Positions 55,501-64,000 of a stretch of 64,000 nucleotides of DNA are shown piece by piece (position 1 is the stretch's first letter; the number at the start of each line of letters is the position of its first letter). Under the pieces are notes generated by a model that made no database searches, was not told where the DNA came from, and saw only the letters and a program-made list of their open reading frames with translations. This DNA comes from Niastella yeongjuensis (GTDB lineage: Bacteria; Bacteroidota; Bacteroidia; Chitinophagales; Chitinophagaceae). The stretch is taken from contig NZ_FOCZ01000021.1 of NCBI RefSeq assembly GCF_900110245.1, positions 1-64,000 of the forward strand, written 5' to 3'. A program made the translations under genes and the position numbers.

Positions 55501-55612
55501 TATTCACTACACTCGGATCAGGACTTGCAACCGAAGGGGAAAACGTCTGTGAATAACAATTAAAGCCTACCCCAAAAAATAAGAGATAAAAAAAAAGCTT
55601 CATAGCTGACAT
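52517..55612 (-). CDS. Exported S9-family (prolyl oligopeptidase-like) serine peptidase
   Basis: A 1031-aa protein. The signal peptide (MKLFFYLLFFGVGFNCYSQ from residue 4) predicts export. The long N-terminal part (to about 700) resembles the beta-propeller of S9 peptidases. The C-terminal alpha/beta hydrolase domain has nucleophile Ser in GAVGHSNSGRYSYY near 807, Asp in NKNDGDDV near 899, and His in DDGGHGVYKL near 930, so the triad is complete. Family members cleave short peptides. An unusual extension after the catalytic domain has a Cys-rich stretch, TCSLSDKECPICKKW. It is the last gene of the minus-strand SusCD locus, 212 bp after the thioredoxin/TPR gene, suggesting work on imported or surface peptides. 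Confidence 0.85.
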   Translation of the reverse strand: MSAMKLFFYLLFFGVGFNCYSQTFSPSVASPDPSVVNNLYLNKYLWSHAFPAKGSKSILDFDAIENWRSLERRKGSLAISCDGMYFAYVISYNWYKKWAIDSLVIQSTSGSWRKCIAGTLPGFFSADGKQYIFLKNDVLCFLKTNSETLYEVTGIVAYKKPPGNKPKFIAYELRNKSVILKNLLSGNEVLFKGVLNYNFEGNGNKFVCQLYGSTKELLVQDLINGTQKKYASIKDYKFDATGKAVLLMASSSNGIDLTYEGNAVGKKRVFFTNDTALIVGNYHFDRTGTQIVFNVKQNINNQAQNSIWYWRMGMDRAVEKIKNRSNGIPEGMLNGDASFTGNGRYIQFDIEKKEGIYNHDSDAVQLDVWNYKDTLIQSTQLVELTKHSIRSYRAFMNVNNDSIIEESDCERIVNDRDHIPGDFVIFRKRGKEQNGDRFWLNDYYVDSNWLVSLMDASRTSLPSTKGNSRLFRFSPSGNYLVYYDPRDGGNYFSYDCNSGKQVNISNGVPKGTLTNEWNEFWPIEDDRNTPFGIATWYEKYKVVWVYDKYDIWALDLTGKRTAVNITNGYGRSSFIIFRLSGDEFGAVESPTYSRGHIILKAYNVNDKSNGFYGIQSEKGNNPKKLFMASCVIEKVVTTIADDMIPVKAEDAEVWIVKKQSAEESPNYYLTTNFAAFKSLTDLQPQHKYNWLSSELHTYNKLAGSLSQGVLYKPENFDPLKKYPVVIAFYAVSSYLLNFFPAPELLKTPNYLQESPGWLVSHGYLVFVPDIDFSKGYWGPNTLNSLEGAARYLSNLPFVDSNHIGAVGHSNSGRYSYYLLTHSNKFAAMSIGSGHGGTDMISLSLSTNKAGYSELEWGEIGSFGNGLGDIWQNKDVWLDHMAILNADKVISPLLLFHNKNDGDDVRLAVELYTSLRRLGKKSWWLQYDDGGHGVYKLKDIRDFTLRCTQFFDHFLKEAPAPRWMTQGIPAKLKGVQSRYELDPSGTCSLSDKECPICKKWNEQYKRFPGMFKKPINEWSLSERTDKPSIEVN

Positions 55613-55824
55613 AGTTTTATGGTTTATCTATACCAGTACCAAACAAAAAGTAAGGAAGACAATTTAACCACATACCTTTGCCCTGATCTATTTGAGGACT
55701 CTAATAGCGTGAGTATAAATAAGGAGAACAATATTGAGTAATAAAGCTAATAAAAATGATTTAAATTAGCCCGAATTACTAAGCTATTTTCATTAACTAA
55801 GCTTATAAATATGCCCTAGCGTTA

Positions 55825-57171
55825 CTAATTTAATTGCCAGGTAGGCAAACCAGCCTTCATTTTTTTAAGCGTTTCAACAATTGCTTTATCTGACCTCGAT
55901 CGTATAACAGCAAACTCCTGTAGTTGAATTGCTTCTTTAACTCTATTCATTCTGTAAAGAATGTTAGCTTTAGTATCAATATAGTTTGCACCATAACTTG
56001 AAGTATCCAATTTAATTGCCATATCGACCCATCGAAGGGTCTTTTTTAATAACTTTTCATCGCCACATTGCAAGAATAAATTCCAAGCATAGTGATTTAA
56101 GGTCCAACTATCACCATAGGGGCCAAGCGCTCTTCCATTGACCTTAGGGGAGTACATTCCAATTTTTTCATTTACATACTTTATATAATTCTTCCAATCG
56201 TGTGCAATTGCAAAATACTTAATTTGATTATCAGGGAAAAACATTTTTATGTAAGGTTGTCCGTATTTTTTTCTTATTATTTCTTGAATTTTTTTCCAAT
56301 CGGGCATTGAAGAGCTCAATGGCTTTCCGTCCGTATAAATCTTATCTACAATCTCTTCTTTATAAATTATATTCTGTATAACCTTTTGGCTTATTGTCCG
56401 CTTCATTATTGAATCAGCCATTGCGGGGTTATTGTAAAAAAATTGAAAATATCGGTCATCTGACTTCATAATATCCCATGAAAAATCAGCTATAAAAAAT
56501 AAATTGTCTCCACTAAAAGCCTCCTTGCCCTCTAGCTTATCTAGATATTTCTGTTTGAATTCACCTGCTATCTCAATAGCTGTTTGTTTGTCTTTTCTTT
56601 GTCGCGCTTCTCGAGCTAAATCGGGCATAGATAAGTAATCCAATTCCTTATTTTTAAACCTTATAATAGATTCTTTATACCTATCTTCTGGATTCGTTAA
56701 TGCTTTCTTCGTTAATTCAATAAACTCAGTCGCATTTCTCATTCCCAAAGCCTTATATACTAGCTTGCCATCTGGGCCAAAAAATAAAAATGATGGGTAA
56801 CCTTCGATGCCGTATTGTGTTTCAAATTGCTTTGCCACCGTATACCATTTTAACACCAACTGATCATCTTTCGCAGTCTGGTCCATTTGTACCCGTACTG
56901 AAATAAACTGCGGATTCAATGCGTTGCCAACCTGCTCATTGGAATATACCTCTTTATCCATCTTCTTACAGGGCGCGCACCAAGTTGCATAAGCATCTAC
57001 AAAAATGAATCTATTTTCATTTAACGCTTTTAGTTTAACCTGTTCCCACGATAACCCCTCTACCCATTTAATACCTTTACCCGCAGAGTCAGCTTGAGCA
57101 AATAAGTTATTTGCTATACACAAAGACAGGCATATAATAATTAAACACAATGATCGCCTAAATTGGTACAT
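55825..57171 (-). CDS. Exported thioredoxin-domain protein with C-terminal helical repeats
   Basis: A 448-aa protein with a signal peptide (hydrophobic core at residues 8-22, then LFAQ). Residues about 35-155 are a thioredoxin fold with an intact WCAPCKK active site near 66 and GIEGYPSFLFFGPDGK carrying the cis-Pro. The rest is helical; the end (YIDTKANILYRMNRVKEAIQLQEFA) resembles a TPR. This architecture is frequent in Bacteroidota next to SusCD systems, where a periplasmic disulfide reductase or isomerase role is likely. It lies 83 bp after the SusD gene in the same direction, so it is probably co-transcribed. Confidence 0.86.
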   Translation of the reverse strand: MYQFRRSLCLIIICLSLCIANNLFAQADSAGKGIKWVEGLSWEQVKLKALNENRFIFVDAYATWCAPCKKMDKEVYSNEQVGNALNPQFISVRVQMDQTAKDDQLVLKWYTVAKQFETQYGIEGYPSFLFFGPDGKLVYKALGMRNATEFIELTKKALTNPEDRYKESIIRFKNKELDYLSMPDLAREARQRKDKQTAIEIAGEFKQKYLDKLEGKEAFSGDNLFFIADFSWDIMKSDDRYFQFFYNNPAMADSIMKRTISQKVIQNIIYKEEIVDKIYTDGKPLSSSMPDWKKIQEIIRKKYGQPYIKMFFPDNQIKYFAIAHDWKNYIKYVNEKIGMYSPKVNGRALGPYGDSWTLNHYAWNLFLQCGDEKLLKKTLRWVDMAIKLDTSSYGANYIDTKANILYRMNRVKEAIQLQEFAVIRSRSDKAIVETLKKMKAGLPTWQLN

Positions 57172-57254
57172 ATCTATTTTGTTGGTTTTAGTAGATCCCT
57201 TTATAAAAGTTAATGGTAAAGGGCACTTGAAATAATTCAGTATTTTACTTTACC

Positions 57255-58727
57255 CTATTCGTATCCTGAATTTTGAATAATCTGAGGTGCTTTATTAATT
57301 TCCGATTGTGGGATTGGATACAATTGATCCGTTTTCTCCCATGTTCCATTTTTTACAATTGTAATCGAGGGCATAATAGTGTTAATTATATTAGTTCTCT
57401 TTAAATCGAACCAGCGATGTCCCCATTCAGTAAAGAGTTCAACTTGACGTTCGTGAATTATTTTATCTATTAATGCAGTTTGATCAATGCCGGGATTAGT
57501 AGTGGCCATGAGGCTGATATTAGCTCGCTTTCGTACAGAGTCTAAGTCAGCAATCGCTCCAGGTAACTTGTTTTGCCGAGCTCTTGCCTCAGCTCTTATT
57601 AAATATTGCTCAGATAGGCGAAACACTGTACAATTTTCTTTCGCAGTTGTATTGATTGCACCAATTTTATATTTCGCCGGATAACAATAAGAAGTTGTTC
57701 CAGCTTTTGCAATCCAATTTATTTTTCGGAGATCGCCAGCCTCAAAAGTATTGACAATATAATCGCTCAGATATACAGGCTGATTAACAGTAGGGCCAGT
57801 CGAGGGAAGAACAAATAGCTTTCCTTCTCCAGTATTAGAATTTGTACCTGTACCAACTGCTTGCAATTGCCAAATAGCCTCCTTACTATCTTTAAGAAAG
57901 ACATTATTTAAAGACACTAATTGATATGAGCCATTATCAATTATTTTAGAAGCCTCTATCTCCGCATTGGAAAAATCATTGATGTATAAATATGTCCTGG
58001 CTAGCAAAGCAGCCGCAACCCACTTGTTGGGTCTCACCCTTGCACTTGTTACAGAAGATGCATCTGAACTCAAATAATCGGTACTTAAGAGTTCCTGGGC
58101 CTCCTTTAAATCAGAAATAATTTGGTCATATATCTGCGAAGCGGAAGTACGTGGCATGCTCGAATTTACTTTCCAATCGTCAGTAAGGGAAAGGGGCACA
58201 TCACCATATAAATTAACAAGATAAAAATAGCAAAACGCTCGTATAAACTTGGCTTCACCTAATAATTGTTGCTTTACTCTTGGCGTTAATGTAGTTGAAG
58301 TATTCAACCCATCAATTGCAGAATTCGCAACAAAAATGTAAGGGTAGATTATATTCCAATAACTCGGGAGCCCTATATTACCAGGATTCGCTGAAAGTGA
58401 GTTACTATAATACAGAAAATACGTTTGTTTATTCAAATCAAAAAGGGTTAATTCATCTGCAGACAAACTAGGAAATAGTGATAAACTGGTAAAATCTCCA
58501 GCGCCCTCAAAACTGCCATCAGTGTTACCCCTACTTAAAGTTGCATAAATCCCAGTCAGAACAGATGCTGCAATAGCATCATCCTTATATACATTTTCAG
58601 CGTTGGTACTATTGCCAGGAGCTTCCACCTGAATAAACTTCTTACATGAAGTTTGACAAGTATACAAGAATATGAATCCGACAGCTATAAATAATCGGTT
58701 ATTACAGTTATAAAATCTTTTCATCAT
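57255..58727 (-). CDS. SusD/RagB-family nutrient-binding outer membrane lipoprotein
   Basis: A 490-aa SusD-type lipoprotein. The signal peptide ends in CQTSC, with the lipidated Cys near residue 28. The body shows hallmarks: an N-terminal VEAPGNSTNAENVYKDDAIAASVLTGIYATL, the RAFCYFYLVNLYGDVPL TPR-like helix, FRLSEQYLIRAEARARQNK, and the C-terminal ERQVELFTEWGHRWFDLKRT. SusD sits on top of the SusC barrel and captures oligosaccharides or peptides. The neighbouring S9 peptidase and thioredoxin, with no glycoside hydrolase, make a peptide or protein substrate more likely than a glycan (inference). It starts 52 bp after the SusC stop. Confidence 0.93.
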   Translation of the reverse strand: MMKRFYNCNNRLFIAVGFIFLYTCQTSCKKFIQVEAPGNSTNAENVYKDDAIAASVLTGIYATLSRGNTDGSFEGAGDFTSLSLFPSLSADELTLFDLNKQTYFLYYSNSLSANPGNIGLPSYWNIIYPYIFVANSAIDGLNTSTTLTPRVKQQLLGEAKFIRAFCYFYLVNLYGDVPLSLTDDWKVNSSMPRTSASQIYDQIISDLKEAQELLSTDYLSSDASSVTSARVRPNKWVAAALLARTYLYINDFSNAEIEASKIIDNGSYQLVSLNNVFLKDSKEAIWQLQAVGTGTNSNTGEGKLFVLPSTGPTVNQPVYLSDYIVNTFEAGDLRKINWIAKAGTTSYCYPAKYKIGAINTTAKENCTVFRLSEQYLIRAEARARQNKLPGAIADLDSVRKRANISLMATTNPGIDQTALIDKIIHERQVELFTEWGHRWFDLKRTNIINTIMPSITIVKNGTWEKTDQLYPIPQSEINKAPQIIQNSGYE

Positions 58728-58779
58728 TTAAGAATTTATGATTTTCATACTTACAACATTCATCTCACTTTCAATCTGG

Positions 58780-61700
58780 TTAAAAATTCACCTGCATACC
58801 TATTGTAACCACCCTCAATGGAGGAAGACTTTGGGACCCTATTATTTCGGGATCCAACCCTTTGTATTTTGTAATTGTAAAAAGGTTTTGACCCTGCACA
58901 TAAATTTTCACATCATGCGTAGCTATCTTTCTCTGCCACGATTGCGGAACCTGCCAAGACAGAGAAGCATTTTTAATTCTGACATAGGAAGCATCAGTGT
59001 AAACAACATCACTTTGTAAAGCTCGAACCTCTGCAGTTGAAAGATTACTGTTAGATATATAAGCACGCTGAACAACGGAAATATCACCTGTTTTTTTCCA
59101 TCGATTTAATATATTTTCCGGCTGATTGCCCCTGCCATCAGATAGTAGTTGCCCTACTCGATCCCCAAATAAATAGTAACTATTGCTTCCAATTTGTTTG
59201 ACAAACTGAAATAATATATCGAACTGAAACCCTTTATATGATATGCTGTTCTGAAAGCCTCCATAATACTTAGGACTTGTATTTACTATTTCAGTCAAAT
59301 CATTAGATATAGGCTTTGATGTGACTGAACCATCTTGGGCGAGGAAATTATAGATACCGGTAGTCTGATCTACTCCCAAATATTTATAGGCACGTCTGAT
59401 GGTCACTGGCTTACCAACAGTATACATTGTTGCGTAGGAAGACGATTCAATATCTGGAAACTTCAACAATTTGTTCCTTGGAACGGTAAGATTAATACTA
59501 TTAGTCCACGTAAGGCTTGCCGTTTTAATAATTAAAGTATTTAAAGACAGTTCCCATCCTGTATTCTGAATAGCGGCGGGATAATTTCTTGTTATACTAG
59601 GGAAACCAGCAGTAATGGGCAACATATAATCCAATAGCTGATTAGAACAACGATTTTGATAATAGTTAGCATTCAGCAAAATTCTATCATTAAAAAATCC
59701 CAAGTCCAATCCAAATTGAAGCTTTTTCGTTTCCTCCCATTGAAGATATGAATTAGGGAGACCATTAGGAACAAGCCCAGTAGAGTTTTGATAGGCGACG
59801 CCTATACCAGTAACAGAATTGTACAGATTAAGATAGCGATAGTCTCCGATTTGGTCATTTCCCGTAGTTCCATAGCTAATTCGGAATTTTCCAAAACTTA
59901 CAAATGGAAGTTTATTAGCAATCAAAGATTCTTTTGAAAATATCCATGAACCAGCGATAGAACCAAAATTATGAAATAAGTTTTGTGAACCGAATCGACT
60001 ACTACCGTCACGTCGAGCAGTAAAATTAACAATGTATTTATCATTCCAGCTGCCTGTAACCCTTCCAAATAGAGCATTATACTTATACAGAGAAAAATAA
60101 CCAGAAGCTGACTTAGTAGGAGCCGAGTTTATATCTTTTATAAAAACATCACTGCTATACCCTGAACCACTTTGCCCCCTATAATCATTATCATTCTGCA
60201 AAAATGTCGAACCAATCAGTGTATTTACTTTTAGTTCATTAATTGAAAACTTATATTCTAAACTAGGTTCAATAATCCAGTTATTAATACTGCTAAAACT
60301 AAAATCAGAACTTCTTAAAGTGGCAGCTCGCCTTTCTGGCCTAACTGACTGAAGAGGAGAAATCTTATATTGTTCAGATTGTAGCTTATTATACCCAAAG
60401 CTGGCTTTAATATTTAACCCTCGTAAAATTTCATAGCTTGTTATAAGATTGCCTATTAGATTACTTGTTTTATTTGAATACTCATTATACAAAAAAGACA
60501 AAGGATTTACCCAAGTAGAGTTTCCATTAGCAAGCAAAGCCCAATTCAAGCTTCCATCATCATTGTAAAGATTAGGAGCTACAGGAGACATCGAAACTGC
60601 AACACTTGTCAGATCACTTGAAATCATTTGATTGTTATCTATTAAATAACTTCCCGAAAGTTGTAATTTAAACTTTTGGCTAGGAGATACATTATTGACA
60701 TTAAAGTGCAATGAACCTTTTTGATCAGCCAAATCTCCAGGAAAAACAGTCGTTTCCTTATGATAACCTGCACTTAATAAAAATTGCGTATTAACGGTAC
60801 CACCAGAGACGCTCGAGTTCAAATTTGTGTATCTTGATGTTCCACCGATCAATTCCTTTTGCCAATTGGTTGATTTAGTAGTATCCCATGTACCATTGAT
60901 ATCATAGTCAGTACTTCGAGGCGTTATCCCGTCATTTTTGAAAGCCTCGTTTCTCATTTCAAGATATTCTTCTCTGTTCAACACATCAAGGAAGTGGCTA
61001 ACGTTTCCCGCACCTGTTTGCAAATTGAAATCAACCTTTGTCTTCCCCACTTTACCCTTCTTAGTAGTAATCAGTATTGCACCATTAGCGGCGCGAGAAC
61101 CATAAATTGCAGTAGCATCAGCATCTTTCAAAACATCAATGGATTCGATCTCCGAAGGGTTTATAAAACTTAATGGGTTCACAGATCCAGTTTGTATTCC
61201 TGCTTGATTTGGCGCACTCCCGGCAGTACCTTGAATAGCACTTAATGTAAATAACGATCGTGAAGGGAATGGCACTCCATCTATCACATAAAGCGGATCG
61301 CTTCCTATTCCAACTCCTATACTTGTTTGCCCCTGCACTTGAACCTTTATGGCGCTTCCTGTAAATCCACTTGATTGAGTAATAATTAAACCAGGTACAC
61401 GCCCTTGTAATGCTAATAAAGGATTATTCACTGGCTGCTTTTCTATATCAATTGCTTTTACACTAGAAATATTTCCAGTAGAAAGTCGCCTAGTAGTTGT
61501 CCCATACGCAATCACAACAGTCTCATCCAACACCCCTACCTTCTGCCCTAACGCCACTGTAAACATAGTCTTCCCTTTAACAGGTAACAGCTGCGTCTCA
61601 TGCCCCACAAACGACACCTCCAACATCCCATTTCCATCAACATTAGCCAACGTAAACCGCCCTTGCCCGTCCGTAGTAACTCCATTATTAGTCCCCTTCA

Positions 61701-62295
61701 CTTTCACATTCGCGCCAACCAAAGGATTACCCTGCTCGTCCGTCACCCGCCCACTCACCGTCACCGGATCTCCCTGCAAAGGCATCACCTGGCTACTCTG
61801 CTTCTCTTCCTCCGGCTTCTTCATAACAAAAATGGTCCTGCCCTTTATAGCGAAGGTTAAAGATTGGTCCTTCAGCGCCAGGTTCATCACCTGTTCGATG
61901 GGAGCATTCCTTACCTCGATGGTAATTTTTGACGCATTCTGAATGATAGAGGTATTGAAAAAGAAGCGGTAAGTGGTTTGCTTCTTGATGGCAGAGAACA
62001 CCATTTCCAGGTTGACGTCCTTGCCGGAGAATGTTACGGTGTTTTGGGCAATGCCGTTTGCGCTACTTTGCAAACAGGCAGCCAGAATTATGATAGTGGT
62101 CAACTTCATAACGCGCACTAGTTTTGCCCCAGAGCTTCCAACCCACACATGGAATAGCCCTAAAGCCGGATTAGCAGTTAATTTCATACCTTTGGTCTGT
62201 TGTTGGTTAATAAAGAATGTTTCGCGCATTGCATAGTTAACCTCCATTACAACCGGGTTCTGCGTCAACAGAATCCGGTTATTTTGTAAAGTCAA
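58780..62295 (-). CDS. SusC/RagA TonB-dependent receptor with STN signalling domain
   Basis: A 1171-aa outer-membrane receptor. After a long N-terminus and a signal peptide (MKLTTIIILAACLQSSANG from residue 63) comes an STN domain (about 90-155: VNLEMVFSAIKKQTTYRFFF), then a carboxypeptidase-regulatory-like domain (VSGRVTDEQGNPLVGANVKVKG near 180), the plug (QGRVPGLIITQSSGFTGSA, SIDVLKDADATAIYGSRAANG near 385) and a beta-barrel ending VVTIGMQVNF. It imports a SusD-bound ligand with TonB energy. The STN domain, with FecR encoded just upstream, marks it as a transducer that signals ligand to a sigma factor. The true start is uncertain; internal Met codons at residues 17, 37 and 63 are alternatives. 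Confidence 0.93.
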   Translation of the reverse strand: MTLQNNRILLTQNPVVMEVNYAMRETFFINQQQTKGMKLTANPALGLFHVWVGSSGAKLVRVMKLTTIIILAACLQSSANGIAQNTVTFSGKDVNLEMVFSAIKKQTTYRFFFNTSIIQNASKITIEVRNAPIEQVMNLALKDQSLTFAIKGRTIFVMKKPEEEKQSSQVMPLQGDPVTVSGRVTDEQGNPLVGANVKVKGTNNGVTTDGQGRFTLANVDGNGMLEVSFVGHETQLLPVKGKTMFTVALGQKVGVLDETVVIAYGTTTRRLSTGNISSVKAIDIEKQPVNNPLLALQGRVPGLIITQSSGFTGSAIKVQVQGQTSIGVGIGSDPLYVIDGVPFPSRSLFTLSAIQGTAGSAPNQAGIQTGSVNPLSFINPSEIESIDVLKDADATAIYGSRAANGAILITTKKGKVGKTKVDFNLQTGAGNVSHFLDVLNREEYLEMRNEAFKNDGITPRSTDYDINGTWDTTKSTNWQKELIGGTSRYTNLNSSVSGGTVNTQFLLSAGYHKETTVFPGDLADQKGSLHFNVNNVSPSQKFKLQLSGSYLIDNNQMISSDLTSVAVSMSPVAPNLYNDDGSLNWALLANGNSTWVNPLSFLYNEYSNKTSNLIGNLITSYEILRGLNIKASFGYNKLQSEQYKISPLQSVRPERRAATLRSSDFSFSSINNWIIEPSLEYKFSINELKVNTLIGSTFLQNDNDYRGQSGSGYSSDVFIKDINSAPTKSASGYFSLYKYNALFGRVTGSWNDKYIVNFTARRDGSSRFGSQNLFHNFGSIAGSWIFSKESLIANKLPFVSFGKFRISYGTTGNDQIGDYRYLNLYNSVTGIGVAYQNSTGLVPNGLPNSYLQWEETKKLQFGLDLGFFNDRILLNANYYQNRCSNQLLDYMLPITAGFPSITRNYPAAIQNTGWELSLNTLIIKTASLTWTNSINLTVPRNKLLKFPDIESSSYATMYTVGKPVTIRRAYKYLGVDQTTGIYNFLAQDGSVTSKPISNDLTEIVNTSPKYYGGFQNSISYKGFQFDILFQFVKQIGSNSYYLFGDRVGQLLSDGRGNQPENILNRWKKTGDISVVQRAYISNSNLSTAEVRALQSDVVYTDASYVRIKNASLSWQVPQSWQRKIATHDVKIYVQGQNLFTITKYKGLDPEIIGSQSLPPLRVVTIGMQVNF

Positions 62296-62462
62296 AGCCT
62301 TAACCAGACTTAATAAATGAGGTTAACCTGGAATCAGGTTCATTAATGGTGAACTGTGGGGTTTAATGTTAATGATACAATGTTCGATTAGTGCGTCAAG
62401 CAACAGTCTTGCACTCCGGTAGGGAGGGCGTAGGTAAGATTTAGATAATTCATGGCTACCCT

Positions 62463-63719
62463 TTATTGTACTTTGATAGTGCGTCCGTCTATTTTGAATT
62501 TGGTTTGTCCGTATTGGTCTAATAAATCGAGTAATTCGTTCAGCGGAATGTTCCTGTCGATATTTCCTTCAAACGTTTGTTCAGGTATCGCTTTATCGTA
62601 TTGAACATCTACACTGTACCAGCGGCTCACTTGTTTCATTACTGTCTTTATGCTGGCATTGTGAAAATCAAAGAAACCTTTCATCCAGGCCACGGCCGAT
62701 TCTGTATCTACATTCTTCCGTATAACTATATCCGCTTTATTATTAATCTGGGCCTCTTCCCCAGGATTGATCACTTTATATGTCCTGGCCGTATTAGCCG
62801 GATGAGTTGCTATCGCCGCCTTGTTAACTACTTCTACTGGCGTGATCCTGATCTTTCCTTCCAACAGGGTCGTAACTATTGTTTGTTCGTCTCCATAGGC
62901 ATTTATATTAAAATGCGTTCCTAACACTTCTACTTCTCCCCCACGGCCGATGCCACCGTCTGCAGGATAAATCATCACTTTAAATGGTCTTACTATATCA
63001 TGAGTGATCTCGAAATACGCTTCCCCTGTAATTTCCACTCGTCGTTCATTTGCTGCAAATGCCGTTGGGTACTTTATGGAACTCGCCGCATTCAGCCATA
63101 CCTTGCTTCCATCGGGAAGTAATAATTGGTACTGGCCGCCACGGGGGGTTGTCAACATATTATACGTAATAGTCGCGTCTTTTGTACTAGTTGCCGATTT
63201 ATATTCCAATTGTCCGTCTTCTTTCTTATTAACTGTTGTTTTGCCTTCCGTGGCGATGGTACCGTTTCCTGCCTTATCCAAGTCTATCACCGTGCCATCT
63301 GCTAACGTCAACGTAGCTTTGTTGCCGCCTGCCGGTATCACGGTGGCTACCGGCGTTTGATGTTCTGCTACAATGGCTGGTTTTGTTTTGCCCTGCCATA
63401 TATACCAGGTGATCGATGCTACTATCAGGACCGAGGCCGCTATGGACATCCAACGCACCCAACCGCTTTTTGGTGATTCCGTTGGAGTGTCCTGCAGTAC
63501 GGGTAATTCTGCAAACACTCGCTCTTTGATCCGGATGTCACTTTCTGCATGGGCACTTACGGCCTGTTGCAGCCAGTCACTATTCGTTAGCTTGTTGAAT
63601 TGTATCCGGTTTGTTTCATTGGCCGCAATCCATTGTTCCAGGATCTGCGCTTCATCTGTAGTAATGGTTTCCTGCAGATGTTTAATAATTAATTGTCCTA
63701 TCTGGCTATTAGAAGGCAT
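62463..63719 (-). CDS. FecR-family anti-sigma factor
   Basis: A 418-aa inner-membrane anti-sigma factor. The cytoplasmic N-terminal region (1-85) is followed by one transmembrane segment, WMSIAASVLIVASITWYIW near 89-107. The periplasmic FecR domain (about 185-300) shows TPRGGQYQLLLPDGSKVWLNAASSIKYP and VEVLGTHFNINAYGDE. The C-terminal domain contains WMKGFFDFHNASIKTVMKQVSRWYSVDVQYD. FecR proteins hold an ECF sigma factor until the STN domain of the partner SusC signals. It lies 167 bp upstream of the SusC gene in the same direction, and the tail of a probable sigma gene lies upstream of it. Confidence 0.93.
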   Translation of the reverse strand: MPSNSQIGQLIIKHLQETITTDEAQILEQWIAANETNRIQFNKLTNSDWLQQAVSAHAESDIRIKERVFAELPVLQDTPTESPKSGWVRWMSIAASVLIVASITWYIWQGKTKPAIVAEHQTPVATVIPAGGNKATLTLADGTVIDLDKAGNGTIATEGKTTVNKKEDGQLEYKSATSTKDATITYNMLTTPRGGQYQLLLPDGSKVWLNAASSIKYPTAFAANERRVEITGEAYFEITHDIVRPFKVMIYPADGGIGRGGEVEVLGTHFNINAYGDEQTIVTTLLEGKIRITPVEVVNKAAIATHPANTARTYKVINPGEEAQINNKADIVIRKNVDTESAVAWMKGFFDFHNASIKTVMKQVSRWYSVDVQYDKAIPEQTFEGNIDRNIPLNELLDLLDQYGQTKFKIDGRTIKVQ

Positions 63720-63902
63720 CGGGTTAAATGGTGTTGGTTAATGGTAAAACTGTTTGATAGACATTTCTGGCTATCAAACTACATTGAGTGGCCAGCTGGT
63801 TAGTCATACTTTGCATCAGTTTGTACATATATTAAAACGATCGAACCGAACATTTATACTAATAGAATTAAAGAAAAATTCATATTGAATTAATATTTTT
63901 TT
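63720..63902. promoter_or_regulatory. A+T-rich gap upstream of FecR
   Basis: An A+T-rich stretch of 183 bp between the probable sigma-factor stop and the FecR start. It probably contains the FecR promoter, but I see no convincing TTG-N19-21-TAnnTTTG match on the minus strand. A short inverted pair, gatagacatttctggctatc, lies at 63756-63775. Confidence 0.3.
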
Positions 63903-64000
63903 CTAATACTGTTTCTGTGCAACTAAATACGCCAGCAGAAAAAGCAGGGCTGGTCTGTCCAAAACTTTCATTCGTAATAATTTAAGCGCAGTGGTTTTTT
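63903..64000 (-). CDS. Probable ECF sigma factor, C-terminal end only (partial)
   Basis: Reading leftward from the window edge, 32 codons end at TAG (63905-63903). They encode TTALKLLRMKVLDRPALLFL followed by LAYLVAQKQY. The ALKLLR-type helix and hydrophobic tail look like the end of region 4 of a FecI-like ECF sigma factor, and the position directly upstream of FecR is where such a gene normally lies. The identification rests on a short fragment plus context. Confidence 0.5.
   Translation of the reverse strand, partial: KTTALKLLRMKVLDRPALLFLLAYLVAQKQY

Overview
The window looks like a chromosomal segment of a Bacteroidota bacterium, most likely a Chitinophagaceae relative (Chitinophaga/Niastella type). 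Supporting signs are a SusC/SusD pair with an N-terminal STN domain on SusC, an adjacent FecR anti-sigma factor, a UpxY-type NusG paralogue, promoters of the TTG-N19-21-TAnnTTTG type, and no Shine-Dalgarno sequences before most genes. No rRNA, tRNA, CRISPR array or transposase was seen.

Positions 1-41726 hold most of a large lipopeptide/polyketide biosynthetic cluster. Eleven genes plus a truncated PKS gene lie head to tail on the minus strand and are read from 40685 down to 1. In transcription order they are: a NodU/CmcH-type carbamoyltransferase; a UpxY/RfaH-like antiterminator; APS kinase; CysQ phosphatase; a PAPS sulfotransferase; a fatty acyl-AMP ligase fused to a carrier domain; five NRPSs (2193, 1129, 2215, 2614 and 2640 aa); and the ketosynthase start of a PKS that leaves the window. 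All NRPSs start with a TubC-like docking domain. The adenylation pocket residues read by eye suggest acyl-Ala-Thr-Asp-Ser-X-(D)X-X-(D)Asn-Asn-polyketide. The PAPS-making, sulfate-transferring and PAP-removing enzymes, with the carbamoyltransferase, suggest a sulfated and carbamoylated product. A divergent Sfp-type phosphopantetheinyl transferase (41082) can activate the carrier domains. No thioesterase domain, MbtH gene or exporter is visible; they may lie beyond position 1. The 396-bp leader holds two copies of a 24-bp repeat whose transcript-sense strand contains AGCGGTAGCT, close to the ops element that recruits RfaH.

Positions 41804-49300 are ordinary accessory genes: a hotdog acyl-CoA thioesterase, an HSL-type esterase, a secreted G8/beta-helix/PA14 protein, a PHB-depolymerase-like lipoprotein esterase, two small AraC-type HTH proteins and a GT2 glycosyltransferase.

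Positions 49345-52421 encode envelope proteins with redox features: a MauE/DoxX membrane protein, a large polytopic membrane protein, a thioredoxin-like lipoprotein with CPYS, and a 78-aa exported peptide with two cysteines. Convergent to this, on the minus strand, is a FecR-SusC-SusD-thioredoxin/TPR-S9 peptidase locus (63719 to 52517), preceded at the window edge by what looks like the tail of an ECF sigma factor. DNA from about 49.9 kb onward is visibly more A+T-rich than the cluster.
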